Assembly: GCA_011048585.1 (NCBI GenBank)
Contig: DSDS01000064.1
Location: forward strand, 1-11,120
Direction: 5' to 3'
DNA length: 11,120 bases
Source: Desulfurivibrio alkaliphilus
GTDB taxonomy: Bacteria; Desulfobacterota; Desulfobulbia; Desulfobulbales; Desulfurivibrionaceae
In this document: piece after piece, positions 6,270-11,120 of the stretch
How positions within the stretch are numbered: the first letter of the stretch is position 1
Layout: every line of letters starts with the position of its first letter
Program-made: the position numbers and the translations under genes
The notes under the pieces: generated by a model
The model's database searches: none
Seen by the model: the letters and a program-made list of their open reading frames with translations, nothing else
What the model was told of the DNA's origin: nothing

Positions 6270-7631
6270 ATGGCGAAAAAGAAGATCAGCTACCTCTGCT
6301 CCGCCTGTGGCGAGGCGACCAACAAATGGGCCGGCCAGTGCCCGGCCTGCGGGGCCTGGAATACCCTGGAAGAGGGGAGCCGGCCCGCCGCCCCCGCCGC
6401 GGATAGCCGCCTGGGGGGCTACAGCGGGGCGGTGATGCCGGTGCAGGAGCTCGGGGCGGTGGAGCTGGCCGAAACGCCCCGGATCGGGACCGGCCTGGCC
6501 GAGTTGGACCGGGTGCTGGGGGGCGGCCTGGTGGCCGGTTCGGTGGTCCTGGTGGGCGGCGATCCCGGGGTGGGCAAGAGTACCGCCCTGCTACAGGTGG
6601 GCAGCAACCTGGCCGAGCGGCATAAGGTGTTGTACGTCTCCGGCGAGGAGTCTCCCCGCCAGATCGCCATGAGTTCCCGCCGCCTGGGGCTGGCCGATAA
6701 CGGTATGCTGCTGCTGGCCGAAACGGTGATCGAAAATATTCTGGCCACCGCCGCCGAGGTCAAGCCCCGGGTCCTGGTGATCGACTCCATCCAGACCATG
6801 CAGGTGGGCGCCCTGGCCTCGGCCCCGGGCAGCGTTTCCCAGGTGCGGGAATCCGCCGCCCTGCTCACCCGCATGGCCAAGCAGAGCGGCACCGCCGTTT
6901 TTCTGGTGGGCCATGTCACCAAGTCCGGCAACCTGGCCGGGCCCCGAGTGCTGGAACATATGATCGACGTGGTCTGCTATTTCGAGGGTAACCTGGACAG
7001 CCGCTACCGTTTGCTGCGGGCGGTGAAGAACCGGTTCGGGGCGGTCAACGAGCTGGGGGTCTTCGCCATGACCGACCGGGGGCTCAAGGAGGTCAGCAAC
7101 CCTTCGGCCATCTTCCTCTCCCGCGAGGGTGAGCCGGCCCCGGGCAGCCTGGTCACCGTCCTCTGGGAAGGGAGCCGGCCCCTGCTGGTGGAGCTGCAGG
7201 CCCTGGTTGACCAGAGTCGGGCCGAAATTCCCAAGCGGCTGGCGGTGGGGCTGGAAAACAATCGCCTGGGCCTGCTGCTGGCGGTGCTGCATCGGCATGG
7301 CCGGCTGGCCACCTATGATCGCGACGTTTTCGTCAACGTGGTGGGCGGGGTACGGGTCAATGAGACCGCCGCCGATCTGGGCCTGCTGCTGGCGGTGGCC
7401 TCCAGCCTGGCCAATCGGACCCTGCCCCGGGACCTGGTGGTTTTCGGCGAGGTGGGGCTGGCCGGCGAGGTGCGGCCGGTGCTCAACGGTCAGGAGCGTT
7501 TGCGCGAGGCGGCCAAGCACGGCTTCAAGCGGGCGATCATCCCCAAGGCCAACGCCCCCCGGGAGCCGATCAAGGGGTTGCAGGTGACGGCGGTGGCTAA
7601 ATTGGCCGAAGCACTGGAGACGTTGACATAA
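6270..7631 (+). CDS. radA: DNA repair protein RadA (Sms)
   Basis: A 453-residue RadA, a RecA-like hexameric ATPase that drives branch migration of recombination intermediates together with RecA. Order of domains: zinc finger C10, C13, C24, C27 (CSACGEATNKWAGQCPACG); ATPase core with Walker A GGDPGVGKST (96-105, K103) and Walker B-like VLVIDSIQTMQ; the RadA signature KNRFG at 253-257; and a C-terminal Lon-protease-like domain (NVVGGVRVNETAADLGLLLA, GEVGLAGEVRPV). The length equals the E. coli protein. A GTG at 6258 would add four residues, but ATG 6270 is chosen because AGGTGA (6256-6261) is correctly spaced and RadA proteins typically begin MAK. It is the last protein gene of the run. Its 3' end holds the probable tRNA-Ser promoter. 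Confidence 0.97.
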   Translation: MAKKKISYLCSACGEATNKWAGQCPACGAWNTLEEGSRPAAPAADSRLGGYSGAVMPVQELGAVELAETPRIGTGLAELDRVLGGGLVAGSVVLVGGDPGVGKSTALLQVGSNLAERHKVLYVSGEESPRQIAMSSRRLGLADNGMLLLAETVIENILATAAEVKPRVLVIDSIQTMQVGALASAPGSVSQVRESAALLTRMAKQSGTAVFLVGHVTKSGNLAGPRVLEHMIDVVCYFEGNLDSRYRLLRAVKNRFGAVNELGVFAMTDRGLKEVSNPSAIFLSREGEPAPGSLVTVLWEGSRPLLVELQALVDQSRAEIPKRLAVGLENNRLGLLLAVLHRHGRLATYDRDVFVNVVGGVRVNETAADLGLLLAVASSLANRTLPRDLVVFGEVGLAGEVRPVLNGQERLREAAKHGFKRAIIPKANAPREPIKGLQVTAVAKLAEALETLT

Positions 7632-7651
7632 GGGCGGGAGAATGGTAGATA
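7623..7651 (+). promoter_or_regulatory. Probable tRNA-Ser promoter overlapping the radA stop
   Basis: A perfect -35 TTGACA (7623-7628) is formed by the last sense codons of radA. After 17 bases comes TAGATA (7646-7651, three of six), preceded by TGG, so an extended -10 (TGn) supports it. The start site would be near 7658, a few bases before tRNA-Ser(TGA). The two tRNAs could also be read from the upstream operon. Confidence 0.45.
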
Positions 7652-7664
7652 GTTCTCCTTGCTT

Positions 7665-7750
7665 GGAGGAGTGGCCGAGTGGTTTAAGGCGGCGGTCTTG
7701 AAAACCGTTGTACGAAAGTACCGTGGGTTCGAATCCTACCTCCTCCGCCA
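7665..7750 (+). tRNA. tRNA-Ser (anticodon TGA)
   Basis: A complete class II tRNA. The acceptor GGAGGAG pairs with CTCCTCC, the discriminator is G and CCA is encoded (7748-7750). The anticodon loop CTTGAAA gives anticodon TGA. A long variable arm (GTACGAAAGTAC region) and the T loop TTCGAAT are present, and the D arm begins TGGCCGAGTGG as in bacterial tRNA-Ser. It is followed after 27 bases by a second serine tRNA, probably on the same transcript. Confidence 0.97.
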
Positions 7751-7777
7751 CAGAAAACACGCTTCCTATCAAGTTGC

Positions 7778-7871
7778 GGAGAGATGACCGAGCTGGCCGA
7801 TGGTGCTCGCCTGCTAAGCGAGTGTAGGGTCAAAAACTCTACCGAGGGTTCGAATCCCTCTCTCTCCGCCA
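7778..7871 (+). tRNA. tRNA-Ser (anticodon GCT)
   Basis: A complete class II tRNA of 94 bases including the encoded CCA (7869-7871). The acceptor GGAGAGA pairs with TCTCTCC. The anticodon arm is CTCGC-CTGCTAA-GCGAG with anticodon GCT. A long variable arm (TGTAGGGTCAAAAACTCTAC) and the T loop TTCGAAT are present. It decodes AGC/AGT. Seven T follow the CCA directly (7872-7878) and may serve as transcription stop together with the tRNA stems. Confidence 0.97.
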
Positions 7872-7975
7872 TTTTTTTCTGCCTTTTTCCCGCCTCGGTT
7901 GTCACCTCCCCCTTTTTTTGGTTTCGTCATCGCAAATCCTGATGTCATGACCAATCTTCTATCGCTCTTTCCTAT

Positions 7976-8004
7976 TTGCCTGGCGTTGCGAAAAGCAGCA
8001 GAAT
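7976..8004 (+). promoter_or_regulatory. Weak candidate promoter of yedF
   Basis: TTGCCT (7976-7981) and CAGAAT (7999-8004) match sigma-70 boxes at four of six positions each, with a 17-base spacer. This is the best pair I see in the gene-free stretch 7872-8049. That stretch otherwise holds T-rich runs after the tRNA and an 8-base palindrome GTCATGAC (7944-7951). The pair may be a chance match. Confidence 0.25.
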
Positions 8005-8049
8005 AGGGGCCGGTTCAATTTCAGCCTAATTCAGCCCAGGAGCGGTTTG

Positions 8050-8664
8050 ATGTCGCATGAACTCGATTGCCGGGGTTTGGCCTGTCCCGGCCCGGTAACC
8101 CAAATTAAGGATCTGCTGGCCGCAGAGCGACCCGCCCGCCTGGTCGTCACGGTGGATAACCAGGCGGCCCGGGAGAATGTCAGCCGTTTTCTGCACTATC
8201 ACCACTATCAGGTCGAGGTCGAGGAGCAGGGCGATCTCTTCCGGATCACTGGCACCGCCGGGGCCGCCGAGGGGGAGGCGGCCTGCGAGCTCATGCCCGA
8301 GGCTGAGCTGCGCCCCGATTCCGGGCCGAGAAAGATCATGGTTCTGGTGGCCAGCGACCGGCTGGGGCACGGCGATGATGATCTGGGGGCGGAATTGCTG
8401 CTCAGCTTTCTCAAGACCTTAAAGGAGATGGGGCCCGATCTCTGGCGCCTGGTGCTGGTTAACGCCGGAGTGACCCTGACCGTGAAGGGGGCCGCCGCCC
8501 TGCCCGCCCTCCAGGAACTGGCTGCCGAGGGGGTCCATATCATGGTGTGCGGCACCTGTCTGAGCCACTTTCAGTTGCTTGAGAAAAAAGAGGTGGGCGA
8601 GACCACCAACATGCTGGATATCGTCACCGCCATGCAACTTGCCGATTCGGTCATCAATGTTTGA
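8050..8664 (+). CDS. yedF: YedF-type sulfurtransferase-like / selenium metabolism protein (TusA + DsrE domains)
   Basis: A 204-residue two-domain protein. Residues 1-70 are a TusA/SirA-like domain with the CPxP motif at C12 (DCRGLACPGPV) and DNQAARENVSRFL. Residues ~95-204 are a DsrE/F-like domain (VLVASDRLGHGDDDLGAELL, NAGVTL, and VCGTCL with C167 and C170, then VGETTNMLDIV). This architecture matches the 'selenium metabolism protein YedF' family, which occurs mainly in genomes that use selenium. The reaction is not established; transfer of sulfur or selenium as a persulfide or perselenide on C12 is the expected chemistry (inference). ATG 8050 is chosen over an adjacent in-frame TTG because AGGAG (8038-8042) sits 7 bases upstream. 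No selD or selA is in the window. It probably forms its own unit and converges on the NERD gene. Confidence 0.9.
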   Translation: MSHELDCRGLACPGPVTQIKDLLAAERPARLVVTVDNQAARENVSRFLHYHHYQVEVEEQGDLFRITGTAGAAEGEAACELMPEAELRPDSGPRKIMVLVASDRLGHGDDDLGAELLLSFLKTLKEMGPDLWRLVLVNAGVTLTVKGAAALPALQELAAEGVHIMVCGTCLSHFQLLEKKEVGETTNMLDIVTAMQLADSVINV

Positions 8665-8789
8665 TCTCTGGCAGGTGGCGCCTCTCCCTTTCAGCACGCG
8701 TAAGAGCCGCACAGAATATCCAATTTCCTTGATCGTGCGGACACCTATAAGGAGATGGTTCATGGTTGGCTCGGCATACCCCACCGGGG

Positions 8790-9719
8790 TCATCCCCTTT
8801 TGCCATTCCGCCTTTCGACAACTAACTTCTGGCATTTTTTGCAATACACCTTGTTGTCGAAAATGTGCTTGTAACTCCAACAATATTCAGCCACCACGGT
8901 GGAAACAGCACTTCGACATTCCCAACAGTAATATGGCTTTCTTTCTCTCGAAACGGGCTTTGACCTCTCCGTACTTCTGATTCGGGGTAGATCAACCCCA
9001 AATCGCTTGGCATAATCCATTTTGATGGGTCGATGCAGTGAGGCGATTTTTTCGGCGACATCCCGGAGTGTTGAGCTGCCGCAAATTTTAGTGATCGTGG
9101 TAAAATTGGTGATCGGGTTCATTTTGTCCACCACCTGATCGATGGTGGTACGCAGGACATCGGCTTTGATGACCATGCTGGTGTCGAATTTTTCTTTCTC
9201 TGGTCTGATGATACGGGATTTGGCCGACATCAGGATGTAACTACGAAAACATGGTCGAATACTAATTCCCAGCCTTTTGGGCATGATGTCGTGGGTGTTC
9301 AGGCAATTCTTCAACACCCTTATATGCCGTCTGTTTTGCTCTATCGGCGAAGGGATGGCATGATAGCTTTTGTTGTAATAGGCCAGAAATTCTCCATTGT
9401 CTCCGATCTTCACGCCATCGGCAAAATTCTTTGACTCAAGCACATAGATATCGAACATTCGATTAATCAGGAGATGGTCAATCTGGGCAACCAGACCATT
9501 GTCTTCAAGCCGCAGGTCATGGATGACGGCCCAATTTTCTGAATTGCCAAAATCGAAGTTGATCAGGTAGGCGGCATCCTTCTCGCCCTTTTGCCCTTTT
9601 CGTAAAGCGGCAAGCTCTCTCTCGACCAAAGCACGTTTTTCGCTAGAAAGATTCTGCTGCAGAATTCCCTCAAGCTCTTTTACGGCGCTTTCACACGAAT
9701 CTTTTTCTTTGATAATCAT
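8790..9719 (-). CDS. NERD-domain protein with C-terminal zinc finger
   Basis: A 309-residue protein. Residues ~40-140 are a NERD (nuclease-related) domain: KGQKGEKDAAYLI, NWAVIHDLRLEDNGLVAQID with D81, and IYVLESKNF with E95 and K97. This gives the D-x(n)-E-x-K pattern of PD-(D/E)xK nucleases. ASLHRPIKMDYAKRFG (226-241) recurs in homologs I know. Residues 265-296 hold a treble-clef-like cysteine cluster (C265, C268, C280, C293, C296). Nuclease activity is predicted for NERD from fold similarity and has not been shown for most members; nothing about the substrate is visible. The frame stays open upstream to 9947, but ATG 9719 begins the conserved MIIKEKD, though with only a weak AAAAAG upstream. 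The gene is clearly AT-richer than all its neighbours, suggesting acquisition. It follows the ATPase gene on the same strand after 112 bases. Confidence 0.85.
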   Translation of the reverse strand: MIIKEKDSCESAVKELEGILQQNLSSEKRALVERELAALRKGQKGEKDAAYLINFDFGNSENWAVIHDLRLEDNGLVAQIDHLLINRMFDIYVLESKNFADGVKIGDNGEFLAYYNKSYHAIPSPIEQNRRHIRVLKNCLNTHDIMPKRLGISIRPCFRSYILMSAKSRIIRPEKEKFDTSMVIKADVLRTTIDQVVDKMNPITNFTTITKICGSSTLRDVAEKIASLHRPIKMDYAKRFGVDLPRIRSTERSKPVSRERKPYYCWECRSAVSTVVAEYCWSYKHIFDNKVYCKKCQKLVVERRNGKRG

Positions 9720-9831
9720 CTTTTTGAATCCCGTCTGCGTAAGTTTCACCAATTCGTTTTTCCCAGCCTCTGCCTGCGAAATCCGGCGGGCATGGCGGGG
9801 ATCACCTTCGACATCACCTCCAGCCCGACCT

Positions 9832-11076
9832 TCATCCCATTTCCCACAGCAGGGAAAGCGGGACGGCGGCCAGGCCATCGCCAAAAGGTGCCGGCGATTC
9901 CCCGTCGTAGAGAAGGACCCCGGCGGTAAAACGATTCCCGGCGGCATCCTTCAGTTTGCGCAATCCCCTGAAGTCCGCCGCCGTCACCGTGGCCGCCGCC
10001 TTGATCTCGATGCCGGCGATCCGGCCGCCCTGTTCCAGCACCACGTCCACCTCCGCGCCATCCTTGTCGCGGAAATGATGGAAGAGTACCGGTTGCTCCT
10101 GCCAACCGGCCTGCCGACGCAATTCCTGGCAAATGAAGGTCTCCAGCAATTGTCCGAACAGGGCGCGGTCCTGCCACAAGGCGCCGGCGTCCACCCCCAG
10201 CAGGGCACAGGCCAGTCCGGTGTCGCCTAGGTGGAGCTTGGGGGTTTTGATCAGGCGGCTCAACCGGTTGTTGTGCCAGGGCGGCAGTTCTTCCAGGAGA
10301 AAGAGCCGCTCAAGAAGAGTGATGTAGTCGCGAATGGTCGGCCGGCTCAACTGGAACGGCGCGGCCAGATCGGCCACATTGAGCAGTCTGGCGGTTTGCC
10401 CGGCCGCCAGCGTCAGCAGACGGGGTAAGGCATCAAGGGTGCTGATGCGGGAGATGTCGCGGACATCGCGCTGGACCAGGGAGTCGGCATAATCCCGATA
10501 CCAGGCGGCCCGCCGTCGCGGCTTGGCGCGGGCCAGCGCCACCGGGTATCCGCCGGCCGCCACCCGTTCCGCCAGATCCTGCCCCAGCCGACGGCCGGCG
10601 CCCGGTTTGAGGCCGGCGCCGAACAGAGCAGGCAGAAAGCCTGACGGTCGGCCGGCCAGTTCCGCCTGGGCCAGGGGATGCAGGCGCAGGATTTCCATCC
10701 TGCCGGCCAGGGAATCCGCCAATCTGGACACCAGCAGCACATTTGCCGAGCCCGTCAGGATGAAGCGTCCCGGCTGGCGGTCGCGGTCCACTGCCGCCTT
10801 GATCGAGGTGAACAGCTCCGGCACCCGCTGTACTTCGTCCAGGATCACCTTGCCCGGAAGGTCGGCGACAAAGCCGACCGGGTCGGCCTGGGCCGAGGCG
10901 CGCTGGACATCGTCGTCGAAATTGAGGTACGCATATCCGGCCGTGTCACCGATCTGGCGCGCCAGAGTGGTTTTGCCGCATTGGCGCGGCCCGTGAAGCA
11001 GCACCACCGGGGTGTCTGCCAGGGCCTCGAGCAGACGCGGGACCAGGAAGCGGGGATGGAGGGGGGGATCGCTCAT
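9832..11076 (-). CDS. AAA-family ATPase with DUF4143 C-terminal domain
   Basis: A 414-residue protein of the common AAA_14-DUF4143 family. Walker A is GPRQCGKT (29-36, K35), Walker B VILDEVQ (77-83, D80, E81) and sensor 1 LTGSAN (107-112). Residues ~195-285 include a winged-helix-like block (LNVADLAAPFQLSRPTIRDYITLLERLFLL region), followed by LHLGDTGLACALLG. The DUF4143 end carries E313 (LETF), E342-V-D344 and E357-I-K359, a D...ExK layout like PD-(D/E)xK enzymes. The cellular role is unknown; members are scattered in bacteria and archaea and vary between strains. ATG 11076 is preferred to an in-frame TTG at 11106 because the conserved part starts right after it, although the ribosome-binding site is weak. 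The C-terminus looks complete. The base composition is GC-rich, like the operon and unlike the NERD gene beside it. Confidence 0.93.
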   Translation of the reverse strand: MSDPPLHPRFLVPRLLEALADTPVVLLHGPRQCGKTTLARQIGDTAGYAYLNFDDDVQRASAQADPVGFVADLPGKVILDEVQRVPELFTSIKAAVDRDRQPGRFILTGSANVLLVSRLADSLAGRMEILRLHPLAQAELAGRPSGFLPALFGAGLKPGAGRRLGQDLAERVAAGGYPVALARAKPRRRAAWYRDYADSLVQRDVRDISRISTLDALPRLLTLAAGQTARLLNVADLAAPFQLSRPTIRDYITLLERLFLLEELPPWHNNRLSRLIKTPKLHLGDTGLACALLGVDAGALWQDRALFGQLLETFICQELRRQAGWQEQPVLFHHFRDKDGAEVDVVLEQGGRIAGIEIKAAATVTAADFRGLRKLKDAAGNRFTAGVLLYDGESPAPFGDGLAAVPLSLLWEMG

Positions 11077-11083
11077 GCGTCCA

Positions 11084-11094
11084 ATTGTAACAAT
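11084..11094. promoter_or_regulatory. Short palindrome upstream of the ATPase gene
   Basis: ATTGT-A-ACAAT is a perfect 5-base inverted repeat around one central base, 7 bases upstream of ATG 11076, in a short AT-rich stretch (11081-11099). It could be an operator or simply part of the promoter. No -35/-10 pair can be judged, because only about 44 bases upstream of the gene are inside the window. Confidence 0.25.
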
Positions 11095-11120
11095 ATCATC
11101 GGCCAAATGAAAGGTTTATA

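Noticed and set aside
7637..7658. Hairpin GGAGAA-10 bases-TTCTCC after radA as an intrinsic terminator
   Set aside because: The stem is only 6 bp with a 10-base loop and no T-run follows. It also overlaps the more convincing tRNA promoter.
5067..7772. Two ~393-codon open frames on the minus strand opposite hemW and radA, one running through tRNA-Ser(TGA)
   Set aside because: Both are antisense to well-conserved proteins. One includes a tRNA gene, which is not translated.
7684..7905. Minus-strand frame over the two tRNA-Ser genes with an EREGFEPSV-like translation
   Set aside because: This peptide is the well-known false ORF produced by translating tRNA-Ser genes in reverse.
8707..8740. Inverted repeat CCGCAC/GTGCGG between yedF and the NERD gene as a terminator
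   Set aside because: The arms are 6 bases with a 22-base loop and no T-run on either side, so it is weak and easily due to chance.
8778..8790. Hairpin ACCCC-ACC-GGGGT overlapping the NERD stop codon
   Set aside because: The stem is 5 bp with a 3-base loop and there is no T-run on the minus strand, so it does not qualify as a terminator.
8419..8883. Minus-strand frame reading past the NERD stop into yedF (MTPVGYAEPTMNHLL...)
   Set aside because: Half of it is antisense to yedF, no domain is recognised and there is no ribosome-binding site. It might be a remnant, but nothing supports it.
7665..9790. tRNA-Ser as an integration site for an island reaching to the NERD gene
   Set aside because: I see no integrase and no repeated 3' tRNA end downstream, and the GC-rich yedF lies between the tRNAs and the AT-rich gene.

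Overview
The window looks like a chromosomal segment of a GC-rich Gram-negative anaerobe. My best guess is Desulfobacterota (former Deltaproteobacteria, Desulfobulbales-like). This is an inference from the gene mix: an RdgC-type protein (a mostly proteobacterial family), GatB-dependent tRNA amidation, a YedF-type selenium/sulfur protein, and tRNAs with encoded CCA ends. No species is identified from the sequence alone.

Layout. (1) 1-1337 (+): the C-terminal end of a sensor histidine kinase, coupled by a 4-base overlap to a protein with a FliK-like C-terminal domain. A strong, bidirectional-looking terminator follows. (2) 1385-1560 (-): tRNA-Glu(TTC) and tRNA-Lys(TTT), read from a good TTGACA promoter at 1578-1606. 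(3) 1747-7631 (+): a tightly packed run of six reading frames: an RdgC N-terminal-half protein, a second protein that I think is the RdgC C-terminal half, gatB, radC, hemW and radA. Gaps are 0-30 bases, and radC and hemW overlap by 25 bases. (4) 7665-7871 (+): tRNA-Ser(TGA) and tRNA-Ser(GCT). (5) 8050-8664 (+): yedF. (6) 8790-11076 (-): a visibly AT-richer NERD-domain/zinc-finger gene, and upstream of it a GC-rich AAA ATPase with a DUF4143 C-terminal domain.

How the genes fit together. The central operon mixes DNA transactions (RdgC recombination modulator/exonuclease-like, RadC JAMM-fold protein, RadA branch-migration helicase) with housekeeping (GatB for Gln-tRNA/Asn-tRNA formation, HemW heme chaperone). 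The most interesting points are the in-frame split of rdgC by one TAA with a perfectly placed Shine-Dalgarno, and the converging minus-strand pair at the right end. Both genes of that pair carry PD-(D/E)xK-like residues, and one of them has the base composition of recently acquired DNA. I found no CRISPR array, insertion sequence, attachment site or replication origin. No gene-free stretch exceeds 300 bases; the largest are 1561-1746, 7872-8049 and 8665-8789.
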